A stretch of 10,062 nucleotides of DNA from Lachnospiraceae bacterium UBA3866 (GTDB lineage: Bacteria; Bacillota; Clostridia; Lachnospirales; Lachnospiraceae): NCBI GenBank assembly GCA_002392345.1, contig DGGU01000031.1, positions 88,450 through 98,511 of the forward strand. The letters are read 5' to 3'. The notes under the pieces were generated by a model. That model saw only the letters and a program-made list of their open reading frames with translations. It had not been told where the DNA came from and made no database searches. Shown here one piece after another: positions 1-5,769 of the stretch; position 1 is the first letter of the stretch, and each line of letters begins with the position of its first letter. The position numbers and the translations under genes were made by a program.

Positions 1-44
1 CCAGAACCTAAATCTGGCGCGTCTGCCAATTCCGCCATATCCGC
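1..44 (-). tRNA. tRNA-Leu (anticodon UAG), 5' part only
   Basis: The reverse complement begins GCGGATATGGCGGAATTGG, a typical bacterial tRNA-Leu acceptor stem and D arm. It continues through the D loop (GGCAGACGC) into an anticodon stem CCAGA/TCTGG around the loop TTTAGGT. The anticodon is TAG, which reads CUA/CUN leucine codons. The gene starts at 44 and runs off the left edge, so the long variable arm, T arm and 3' end are not visible. Identity is firm; integrity of the missing half is unknown. It lies downstream of, and on the same strand as, the secreted-protein gene at 146, but has its own promoter and is separated by a terminator. Confidence 0.93.
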
Positions 45-53
45 ATAAATATT

Positions 54-82
54 ATTATAAAAGATTGTGCCTAAGAATGCAA
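54..82 (-). promoter_or_regulatory. Sigma-70-type promoter of the tRNA-Leu gene
   Basis: On the minus strand there is a perfect -10 TATAAT (54-59) and a TTGCAT -35 (77-82) separated by 17 bp. Initiation about 7 bp downstream of the -10 would give a leader of only a few bases before the tRNA 5' end at 44. Confidence 0.7.
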
Positions 83-92
83 GCGATAAAAT

Positions 93-126
93 AAAAAACA
101 AGGAGTTGTAAAGCTCCTTGTTTTAT
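93..126 (-). terminator. Rho-independent terminator after the first secreted-protein gene
   Basis: Inverted repeat AAAACAAGGAG (95-105) and CTCCTTGTTTT (114-124) with an 8-base loop. The A-tract 93-98 becomes a U-tract when read leftward, 20 bp past the stop codon of the gene ending at 146. The T-tract on the other side makes it potentially bidirectional. It insulates the tRNA from the upstream gene. Confidence 0.82.
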
Positions 127-145
127 CCCAATATTTTTTATTATT

Positions 146-1774
146 TTAACCACCTGTTGTTAATCTGATATTATCTAAACTATAAAGTCCTATCTGTTTA
201 GCATCTGTTGTGCTGGCATTAGTCCACTTCATATAAATTGGTGTATCTTTTTCCAAATCTTTAATTTCTATAGTAACTTTTGTATTGGTTGCAACTTGAT
301 TGACTGTTTTTTCAGTTCCAGAGCCTACTTTTGCATTTAATAAATTAGTATTACTAAATTGATTATTAAATGGTGCTTTGGCAAGACTTACATTTGTGGT
401 GGTCGATGATGAATCGGCGGCCTTAAATAAAATATCAAATTTTAAATCCCCCGCTTCGTCAACCTTAAGCATATAGAAGCCTTCGTCCATAAAATGAACA
501 TCACCAGCTTTGGTCTCATATCGCACTTGCTTTGCTGGTAGATATGAGAAATAGTTATTCGTCAACCAGTCTGTGTTTCGATTAGCATTAAAATAAGGGA
601 CAACAGTAGGTGCATAAGAAGCAAATGCACCTGCAGTATAATTACCAGTTGTGGTATGACTATGTGAATAGTTCCAACCAGTATTTTGAATTGATAAATA
701 TCTATATATTGTTGTAGTAGTAGGCAGATAAGGCGTATAGCAAAATTCATTAGCTGTTTCAGCTGCCATATTTGCATTGTTGATGTAACACCAATTTCGC
801 TTATAGTCAGTCCAGACATCATTTGCAGATACACACATTTGTTCTATTTTCAAATAATATCGACCTCCGCCACCACTATTCGCCCAACTTCTAACGTTAT
901 TATCGGTAAGATATTTGGTTGTTCTATTATTTCCAGTAGGCAATGTGTTGTTGGTTCCGTTCCTGCCCCAACCAGCGACCAGCACCGCTCGTATTTGATC
1001 TGGTTTTATCTCTTCTGGTGTGGTTGTATACTTATTCGCGTTATCTTCGCCTTTCCCAAGAATTGAGCCATATTCGAAATTTCCTGGGTTGTTGTACGCC
1101 CCACCATTGTAGCTCTCTGTTAGCGGGGTGTCAGAAATCCAATAGATTAATTTATAACCGTGGCCAATGGATTTTAACTCAAATACATTTAAATTTTCGC
1201 TCCCAAGAACACGGCGATCACTCGTTTTTACTACTTCAGAGAGCAATCCAGCCTGTCCGGGAATATTATTTGTCATCCAAGACCATCCCTCTCTTGAAAC
1301 AGCATTCGTTGATTTTGTAACCGAAAAAGTCTTATCCCATTGACCATCCGTTTTTATCCATCCAGTCTTATCACCTTGAGTACCATCATACCACAATTTA
1401 GTTTGATAAGTATGAATTTCGGGGTTGGAGACCTCGTAAAAAGTACTTGTATAATCATTCCATTTATTGCTTCCGTCATTAATCCAAACTGGAAATGACC
1501 AGTTGTTTGTACTATCCAAATCAATATTTTTTGTTTTGGCTATACTTATTCCCGCAAGATAAGATGCGATCGCCCCATCAACCTTATTGTCTATAGATGA
1601 ATTGTATCTATCAAGCTGGTTCTGGAAGTCATTTTTAAGACTATCAAACTCCGCCTTTGTGATGAAGGCAGCGCCGTCGTTGTCGCCGACTACCGCGGCA
1701 AAGGTATTTATATTCATAAGCACAATTAAAAATAGTGCTAGTAATCTCTTTACTATTCTTGTGCTCTTTTTCAT
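146..1774 (-). CDS. Secreted protein of an unrecognised paralogous family (paralog 1)
   Basis: A 542-residue exported protein of unknown function. Residues 1-26 form a signal peptide: a basic start (KKSTRIVKR), a hydrophobic core (LLALFLIVL) and probable signal peptidase I cleavage after TFA. Residues 30-43 are GDNDGAAFITKAEF, vaguely like the exit of an EF-hand loop. Residues 41-76 are an amphipathic, probably coiled-coil helix ending YLAGI. The body (about 80-430) is rich in Trp, Tyr, Asn and Thr and lacks similarity that I recognise. The last 120 residues are Ser/Thr/Asn-rich and beta-looking (VTIEIKDLEKDTPIYMKW). There is no LPXTG motif or membrane anchor. The first 77 residues match paralog 2 at 70 of 77 positions, whereas the bodies do not obviously align. 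The start is fixed by the signal peptide and an in-frame TGA just upstream. No close Shine-Dalgarno is seen; AGG lies 16 bases before ATG. The function could be adhesion or another surface role, but this is not shown. Confidence 0.88.
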   Translation of the reverse strand: MKKSTRIVKRLLALFLIVLMNINTFAAVVGDNDGAAFITKAEFDSLKNDFQNQLDRYNSSIDNKVDGAIASYLAGISIAKTKNIDLDSTNNWSFPVWINDGSNKWNDYTSTFYEVSNPEIHTYQTKLWYDGTQGDKTGWIKTDGQWDKTFSVTKSTNAVSREGWSWMTNNIPGQAGLLSEVVKTSDRRVLGSENLNVFELKSIGHGYKLIYWISDTPLTESYNGGAYNNPGNFEYGSILGKGEDNANKYTTTPEEIKPDQIRAVLVAGWGRNGTNNTLPTGNNRTTKYLTDNNVRSWANSGGGGRYYLKIEQMCVSANDVWTDYKRNWCYINNANMAAETANEFCYTPYLPTTTTIYRYLSIQNTGWNYSHSHTTTGNYTAGAFASYAPTVVPYFNANRNTDWLTNNYFSYLPAKQVRYETKAGDVHFMDEGFYMLKVDEAGDLKFDILFKAADSSSTTTNVSLAKAPFNNQFSNTNLLNAKVGSGTEKTVNQVATNTKVTIEIKDLEKDTPIYMKWTNASTTDAKQIGLYSLDNIRLTTGG

Positions 1775-1783
1775 AATTCATTA

Positions 1784-1794
1784 CTTACGACCTA
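1784..1794 (-). promoter_or_regulatory. Conserved leader motif TAGGTCGTAAG of paralog 1
   Basis: The minus strand reads TAGGTCGTAAG, and the identical 11-mer occurs at 5097..5107 before paralog 2. Paralog 4 has the related AAGGTTGTAGC. The AGG is 16 bases from the start codon, too far for an ordinary Shine-Dalgarno. It may be a weak ribosome site or a binding motif. The core AGGTYGTA also occurs inside the upstream box. Confidence 0.5.
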
Positions 1795-1806
1795 TTTTTG
1801 TATTCT

Positions 1807-2081
1807 GCAAGCCAGAGCTGTTTTAAGAGGTTCCGCAGGAAGCTTAGAACATCTTATATCCTAGGATTTTGTGTTAGGAGCAAAAAATTCACCGGATAAG
1901 AGAGCGAGCATATTTAAGGGCTCGCAATGCACCCCAAGGGCACTTTGTCGCTGCGCTCGGGCGCTCACCCTACAATGCGAGCTCGTCCGTTGAGCTTTTT
2001 TGCAGCTGCTTTTAGCAAAATACTAGGGTATTAGTTGTTCTGCTTCCGAGGACCAAGCTCGAAAAACAGCTCTTGGCTTGC
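1807..2081. repeat. 275-bp imperfect foldback (palindromic) element upstream of paralog 1
   Basis: The outer arms are GCAAGCCAGAGCTGTTTT (1807-1824) and the complement of AAAAACAGCTCTTGGCTTGC (2062-2081). Pairing continues inward with mismatches, for example GGAAGC, ATTTTG and GCAAAAAA blocks matched across the centre. The apex holds GC-rich sequence including TCGCTGCGCTC (1948-1958), the same 11-mer (reverse complement) found at the apex of the 5161..5388 foldback. The intergenic stretch has no plausible gene. No target-site duplication is evident. Confidence 0.68.
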
Positions 2082-2094
2082 TTATATCGCATAA

Positions 2095-2157
2095 TTAGTA
2101 TTTACAAAGTGAGGCATAAGCCTGCTTTCTATAAATACTCCCCAGTACAACCTCCAT
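2095..2157 (-). other. Possible 20-codon leader ORF starting in the conserved box (locus 1)
   Basis: An ATG inside the box opens a 20-residue frame (MEVVLGSIYRKQAYASLCKY) that ends at TAA just beyond the 43-bp hairpin. Loci 2 and 3 share MEVVLG, but this follows from DNA conservation of the box. There is no Shine-Dalgarno before the ATG. Weak support. Confidence 0.15.
2097..2139. repeat. 43-bp hairpin next to the conserved box (locus 1)
   Basis: The arms AGTATTTA (2097-2104) and TAAATACT (2132-2139) enclose AAAG-tg-AGGC / GCCT-g-CTTT around a tetraloop ATAA. The inner 12-mer AGGCATAAGCCT (2112-2123) recurs in the arms of the 5161..5388 foldback: exactly at 5178-5189 in the opposite orientation, and with one change at 5357-5368. 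The hairpin directly abuts the 41-bp box. There is no U-tract, so it is not an obvious terminator. Confidence 0.62.
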
Positions 2158-2180
2158 GCTTTTTGAAAAGGTAGGGGGTC
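2140..2180. repeat. 41-bp conserved box, copy 1 (dyad-symmetric)
   Basis: Reads CCCCAGTACAACCTCCATGC, then TTTTTGAAAAGG, then TAGGGGGTC. It matches copy 2 (5423..5463) at 38 of 41 and copy 3 (9234..9274) at 37 of 41 positions. Bases 2150-2179 have dyad symmetry about 2164/2165 (ACCTCC.../...GGGGGT outside, CTTTT/AAAAG inside). Such symmetry suits an operator or a recombinase site. It lies between the divergent secreted-protein gene (left) and TA operon (right). Confidence 0.85.
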
Positions 2181-2200
2181 AAAATCGATTTTTAAGGGGG

Positions 2201-2229
2201 TTGATTTTATAACGCTTTTCCGTTATAAT
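2201..2229 (+). promoter_or_regulatory. Promoter of the HTH/nucleotidyltransferase operon
   Basis: TTGATT (2201-2206), 17-bp spacer, perfect TATAAT (2224-2229). The ATG of the HTH gene begins at 2236, about where transcription should start, so the mRNA is probably leaderless. The -35 is part of GGGGGTTGATTTT (2196-2208), which recurs exactly at 9281-9293 before the AbiEi gene. Confidence 0.75.
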
Positions 2230-2235
2230 ATTTAT

Positions 2236-2802
2236 ATGATAAAAGACGAATTAAAAAAAAGAAATTTATCCACATATAGATGTAGCAAATTATCTGGTAT
2301 CCCTTATACCACATTACTTGAACTTGTAAATAACAAAAGCAAATTTGAAAACTGTACTCTAAAAACAATCAACAAGTTAGCATCAACCTTAAATATCTCT
2401 ATCAGCAAACTAATTGCCAACGAGCTTGAATATCGTATGCCATTTGAGGAATTCAAAAGTGAAATATGCCATAAGTATAAAACATTGGGGGACATCAATT
2501 TTATCAAATATGTCTTACAGAATGATATAATTACTAATTACTATAGAAAAACATGGAATGAAGAAACATTATACTCACTTGCTATTTTAGATTATGTATC
2601 CAAAATTAATAATATTCCTCTTGCAAAAGATTACAATTATCTAAGATCTAAAAAGCTAAAAAACAAAATTTTTCCAAGAGATATAAACTTATTAACAAAA
2701 TTTAATGGTAAAACCCAGTATAAAAAGAGTATATTAAAAAATGCAATTCCAGAATTTCTTAAATATAATATAGTTGAAACAAACATAAATAATGTTTTCT
2801 AA
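2236..2802 (+). CDS. HTH (Xre-like) regulator, probable antitoxin of a nucleotidyltransferase TA pair
   Basis: A 188-residue cytoplasmic protein. Residues 8-60 fit a lambda-repressor-like helix-turn-helix: helix 2 about STYRCSKLSG, recognition helix about YTTLLELVN, then LKTINKLASTLNISISKLI. The rest (65-188) is mostly helical and not recognised. By the known layout of HTH plus nucleotidyltransferase pairs, it likely represses its own promoter and neutralises the product of the next gene; this is inferred from context. Its last 11 bases overlap the start of 2792..3499, implying coupled translation. The start is set by the HTH domain and by the promoter directly before it. No Shine-Dalgarno is present, consistent with a leaderless message. 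Confidence 0.85.
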   Translation: MIKDELKKRNLSTYRCSKLSGIPYTTLLELVNNKSKFENCTLKTINKLASTLNISISKLIANELEYRMPFEEFKSEICHKYKTLGDINFIKYVLQNDIITNYYRKTWNEETLYSLAILDYVSKINNIPLAKDYNYLRSKKLKNKIFPRDINLLTKFNGKTQYKKSILKNAIPEFLKYNIVETNINNVF

Positions 2803-3499
2803 AATAGATAAAATTAAATTAGACAATTACTTTAACGAATTAGCAAAAATCTATAAGAGAAAATCTCATGGATATAATTTCGAATTCATTTTAGTAGGTG
2901 GAGCTTCTATTCTTGTAAATTACAACTTTCGTGATGTAACTAACGATATAGATGCATACTATTTACCATCATCAGATATTAATGATGCAATTAAAAAAGT
3001 ATCTATAAAATTTAATTTGAATCCAAATTGGATAAATGATGATTTCAAAGAAACAAAATCTTATAGTGATAAGATTGCCGAATTCTCAACTTTTTATAAA
3101 TCTTATAAAGACATTATTGAAGTTAGAACAATTAAAGATGAGTATCTAGTTGCAATGAAATTAATGAGCGGTAGAATATATAAAAATGATATATCAGACA
3201 TTGTGGGAATTATTAGCTACTCAAACAAAAATAATAATATTATTACTTTTGAGAGAATAGATAAGGCTGTGAAGGACTTATACGGAAGCTGGAAAGATAT
3301 AGATGAAAAACTAATAGTAACATTAAAGAAAATATTGTCATCAAAAAAGTTAGACAAATTATATTCAGATACCATTAATGAAGAAATTAATTCAAGGCAA
3401 CAACTTGTAGAATTTAACAAAAAATATGACAATGCCATTAATGAAGCTAATATTGTCGATATCTTAAATATGTTAAATAAAAAAGATAGGAAGAAATAA
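2792..3499 (+). CDS. Nucleotidyltransferase-fold protein (DUF6036/AbiEii-like), probable toxin
   Basis: A 235-residue protein with a nucleotidyltransferase signature: FILVGGASILV (residues 32-42) holds the GG pair, and FRDVTNDIDAYY (46-57) supplies R47, T50 and the acidic D52/D54 pair expected to bind metal. This pattern is typical of DUF6036 and the related AbiEii/MNT-type toxins, which transfer nucleotides to tRNA or protein targets. The actual substrate cannot be told here. The C-terminal half is Lys/Asn-rich and helical. It overlaps its HTH partner by 11 bp and has no separate Shine-Dalgarno, so translation is probably coupled. It converges on paralog 2, the two stop codons lying 15 bp apart. 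The short AT-only inverted repeat there is too weak to call a terminator. Confidence 0.83.
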   Translation: MFSKIDKIKLDNYFNELAKIYKRKSHGYNFEFILVGGASILVNYNFRDVTNDIDAYYLPSSDINDAIKKVSIKFNLNPNWINDDFKETKSYSDKIAEFSTFYKSYKDIIEVRTIKDEYLVAMKLMSGRIYKNDISDIVGIISYSNKNNNIITFERIDKAVKDLYGSWKDIDEKLIVTLKKILSSKKLDKLYSDTINEEINSRQQLVEFNKKYDNAINEANIVDILNMLNKKDRKK

Positions 3500-3514
3500 T
3501 ATCAGTTCTTAATA

Positions 3515-5086
3515 TTATTCTATAGTAATATAGCAATCAGATATTTCTACTTGAACATCTCTATTAGTATCAGGCACAATCTTAAAATAAACTTCATCTC
3601 CTTTTTCAATGTTTTCTATTTTTATAGAATGAGTTCCATTTGATGATAAATCTACAATATCTGTAGTTGAACCATTGATTTTTAAATATTTAGAATTAAC
3701 AAGTTCGTCACCAAATGGTTCTGTTGATGCGGCTACTCTATATGACTGATCCACATCTCCTAATCCATAAGTATATATTCCTTTTGCTTGCAAAGTTAAT
3801 TTAAAATCTATTTGTACTCCTTCTGATTTATTTGTCAATAGTATCCCAGCATGAGAACTTATGCCATGATTATCTACAGTCTTTATTCTTTGTATCAAGT
3901 TTGAAGCAGTTATAATTCCAGAATGTGGTGCAATAATTACTTGTTTGGTAGTTGGTGTAAACCAGGAAGTATATGTGCCTGAACTCGTGTTTCTATATTG
4001 TACAGAAGTGTACATGTTATTTTTACCATAAAACCATTTAGTTCCTGAACCCATATAAATTTGTCCATACGAAGTTCCATCTGAAACATTGTTATCTCCA
4101 TATGCAGAATAAAAATAATGAGTTCCAGATGTTTCTATATCTTGGAGACAGAGCCGCCAAATCCCAGTTTTGTTCCAGCGATATAGTGTAGGGAATGATG
4201 AATTATATTGTATACACCATAATTTATCTGATGAATTAACAGCGAGAGGAACAAATTTAGTAGTAGTACCCAAACTAACATTAGCAACATATGAAGAGAT
4301 GTTGTCCTTAAGCAAATTCATCTTATTAGCTTGATCTATATAATCATTTCCATCATGTTTATTCGTCCATTTGAACACGCCTCCACTATCTTGGTTCACA
4401 CCACCAGTATGATACATACACATATAAAACCACAATTCTCCATAATTAGTAGGTGTGCGGTCATATTGATAAGATTCTAAGTTTAATCCTGTACCAGTAT
4501 CGAGCAAATATAGGCCAGCAGCATTTGGACGCTTCATAACAGACCAATAGTTAGATGCATTATATGTTTCGGTTATAGACATTGTAACAACATCGTTGAA
4601 GGAACCATCATATAAAATTTCATTGTAAACTTCGCCTGGTATTTCGGCAATCCAAAGAGGAGGTGCACCGACTGGATTTACTTTAAATTGTTCATCGCCT
4701 CGAAAAAATAGTTTAAATTTATTTGTAGTGGTACCATCATTAAAGTTATGTAGCAAAAACCTTGAATTTATTTCAGGCATATTAACACCATTATCTCTAT
4801 AAATCCAAAAATTGTTATTATTATACGGTAATTTCAATTCTGCTTTTTTCTGTACTGAAATTCCCGCAAGATAACTCGCTATCGCACCATCTATCTTATT
4901 ATCTATAGATGAGTTGTATCTATCTAATTGGCTCTGGAAGTCATTCTTTAATGAGTCAAACTCCGCCTTAGTGATGAAGGCAGCGCCGTCGTTGTCGCCA
5001 ACTACGGCGGCGAAGGTATTTATACTCATAAGCACAACTAAAAATAGTGCTAAAGCTCTCTTTACTATTCTTGTGCCTTTTCTCAT
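3515..5086 (-). CDS. Secreted protein of the same family (paralog 2)
   Basis: A 523-residue exported protein of unknown function. The signal peptide (1-26, core ALALFLVVLM, cleavage after TFA) and constant segment (27-77) are 91% identical to paralog 1. Past residue 77 the sequence is different: an Asn/Tyr/Thr-rich body with scattered Cys (for example FYMCMYHTGG, LWCIQY), and a C-terminus (about 430-523) that is beta-looking. The block HSIKIENIEKGDEVYFKI corresponds in pattern to VTIEIKDLEKDTPIYMKW of paralog 1, so the two share a C-terminal fold even though the bodies differ. There is no cell-wall anchor motif. The ATG is supported by the signal peptide and an in-frame upstream TAG. The nearest AGG is 17 bases upstream, so ribosome recruitment is unusual. 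Confidence 0.88.
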   Translation of the reverse strand: MRKGTRIVKRALALFLVVLMSINTFAAVVGDNDGAAFITKAEFDSLKNDFQSQLDRYNSSIDNKIDGAIASYLAGISVQKKAELKLPYNNNNFWIYRDNGVNMPEINSRFLLHNFNDGTTTNKFKLFFRGDEQFKVNPVGAPPLWIAEIPGEVYNEILYDGSFNDVVTMSITETYNASNYWSVMKRPNAAGLYLLDTGTGLNLESYQYDRTPTNYGELWFYMCMYHTGGVNQDSGGVFKWTNKHDGNDYIDQANKMNLLKDNISSYVANVSLGTTTKFVPLAVNSSDKLWCIQYNSSFPTLYRWNKTGIWRLCLQDIETSGTHYFYSAYGDNNVSDGTSYGQIYMGSGTKWFYGKNNMYTSVQYRNTSSGTYTSWFTPTTKQVIIAPHSGIITASNLIQRIKTVDNHGISSHAGILLTNKSEGVQIDFKLTLQAKGIYTYGLGDVDQSYRVAASTEPFGDELVNSKYLKINGSTTDIVDLSSNGTHSIKIENIEKGDEVYFKIVPDTNRDVQVEISDCYITIE

Positions 5087-5096
5087 AAATGTGTAT

Positions 5097-5107
5097 CTTA
5101 CGACCTA
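5097..5107 (-). promoter_or_regulatory. Conserved leader motif TAGGTCGTAAG of paralog 2
   Basis: Identical to 1784..1794 and at nearly the same distance from the start codon (AGG 17 bases from ATG). Just upstream on the minus strand is TTGTAGGGGCGAGCACTGCG, a GC-rich intergenic motif in otherwise AT-rich DNA that resembles short intergenic repeats common in clostridia. That resemblance is from memory. Confidence 0.5.
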
Positions 5108-5160
5108 TTTAGCTCGGGCTCGCAGTGCTCGCCCCTACAAGCTATTTCACCACTACATTA

Positions 5161-5388
5161 CTATTTAATCATTTATTAGGCTTATGCCTTGCTCAAGAAA
5201 ACACTTGGAGCAGGCTCCCGTTTTCTGCAATGATGGCGAAGTTTGAGCTTAGTATTCGACGTACTGTCTGAGCGCAGCGAGTTTACGCCGATACTTAGCG
5301 AGAACGATCCAGCGCTTGCATAGAAAACGTGGGTTCTGCGACGTGTTTTCGGAGTAAGGTATAAGCCTAATTCTTTATGATTAAATAG
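5161..5388. repeat. 228-bp foldback (MITE-like) element upstream of paralog 2
   Basis: Perfect 12-bp terminal inverted repeats CTATTTAATCAT (5161-5172) and ATGATTAAATAG (5377-5388). Pairing continues along nearly the whole element: AGGCTTATGCCT/AGGTATAAGCCT, GAAAACAC/GTGTTTTC, CGTTTTCT/AGAAAACG, GCTTAGTAT/ATACTTAGC. The apex is GAGCGCAGCGA (5270-5280), at the midpoint. No open frame of note. It resembles a miniature transposable element or a long structured 5' leader of paralog 2. No target-site duplication is visible. Confidence 0.78.
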
Positions 5389-5440
5389 ACAATATATCGT
5401 AGTGCGCCAACAGCGACGCCCTCCCTAGTACAACCTCCAT
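5381..5440 (-). other. Possible 19-codon leader ORF starting in the conserved box (locus 2)
   Basis: An ATG in the box opens MEVVLGRASLLAHYDILSI, ending at a TAA inside the terminal arm of the foldback. No Shine-Dalgarno precedes it. Weak support, listed because locus 3 has an equivalent frame that touches its gene. Confidence 0.12.
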
Positions 5441-5463
5441 GGTTTTTGAAAAGATAGGGGGTC
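5423..5463. repeat. 41-bp conserved box, copy 2
   Basis: Same box as at 2140..2180 with three changes (38 of 41 identical). The dyad spans 5433-5462. It is followed by a run of nine G (5470-5478). The GGGGGTTGATTTT promoter-like extension present at the other two loci is degraded here to GGGGGTCGAGGGG, and the TA gene beyond it is a broken Doc remnant in the opposite orientation. Confidence 0.83.
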
Positions 5464-5500
5464 ACCATAGGGGGGGGGTCGAGGGGATGTTACAATATTT

Positions 5501-5660
5501 TTAAGACTCTTTTTTACAATGCGATTTAATTTCATCTAGTAATTCTTCATAACTCATTTTTGAAGAAGCAATCCTCATTCCTATATTTACTATTTCATCG
5601 TTTGTAAAACTAACATTTAATCCGTTAACTTCAAGAAAGGTAAGCATTATATAAAAAATA
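5501..5660 (-). pseudogene. 3' remnant of a Doc/Fic-family toxin gene
   Basis: The last ~50 codons read IFYIMLTFLEVNGLNVSFTN (then DEIVNIGMRIASSKMSYEEL...), matching the C-terminal end of death-on-curing (Doc) proteins: MLTFLE-x-NG, then a helix with GxxIASxKxSYEELL. The catalytic Fic motif HxFxDGNKR, which should lie just upstream, is missing. Instead the frame runs into a terminator hairpin (5682-5710), and its nominal GTG start at 5728 lies beyond that hairpin. This is therefore a truncated, inactive toxin gene without an antitoxin partner. It shows that a TA module once sat at this box too. The left limit of homology (about 5660) is my estimate. Confidence 0.62.
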
Positions 5661-5681
5661 TCAGATGGTATAGCAGAGATT

Positions 5682-5710
5682 AAAAAAAATCGGATTTTAA
5701 ATCCGATTTT
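5682..5710 (-). terminator. Strong rho-independent terminator (second of two)
   Basis: Perfect 11-bp inverted repeat AAATCGGATTT (5687-5697) and AAATCCGATTT (5699-5709) around a single base. Leftward transcription gives an eight-residue U-tract (5682-5689). It follows the terminator at 5733..5769 behind the paralog 4-paralog 3 pair. It may also be the upstream boundary left by the rearrangement that truncated the Doc gene. Confidence 0.75.
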
Positions 5711-5732
5711 CGCATTATTTATGCTCACTATT

Positions 5733-5769
5733 AAAAAAACAATGAGGACCGTCCCGATTTATTTCATTG
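5733..5769 (-). terminator. Rho-independent terminator after paralog 3
   Basis: Directly after the TAG of paralog 3 the minus strand reads CAATGA...TCATTG (5764-5769 and 5740-5745), enclosing an inner GGAC/GTCC stem, followed by seven T (5733-5739). Closes the two-gene operon of paralogs 4 and 3. Confidence 0.8.

Noticed and set aside
839..1320. Plus-strand frames of 75-125 codons inside paralog 1
   Set aside because: They lie wholly within a well-supported minus-strand gene, have no ribosome sites, and their composition is that of antisense shadow. The same holds for frames inside the other three secreted-protein genes.
3495..3519. AATAATAT/ATATTATT hairpin spanning the convergent stop codons at 3499 and 3515
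   Set aside because: An AT-only 8-bp stem with no U-tract is too weak to call a terminator.
5423..5463. Sigma-70 promoter for the secreted genes inside the box (CTTTTC...TACTAG, 17-bp spacing)
   Set aside because: Both hexamers match the consensus poorly and the -10 is not supported at the other copies; not called, though the box may still hold a promoter of another type.
5501..5728. 75-codon frame as an intact small gene
   Set aside because: Its first ~20 codons are a terminator hairpin, and the remainder is only the C-terminal end of a Doc protein; called a remnant instead.
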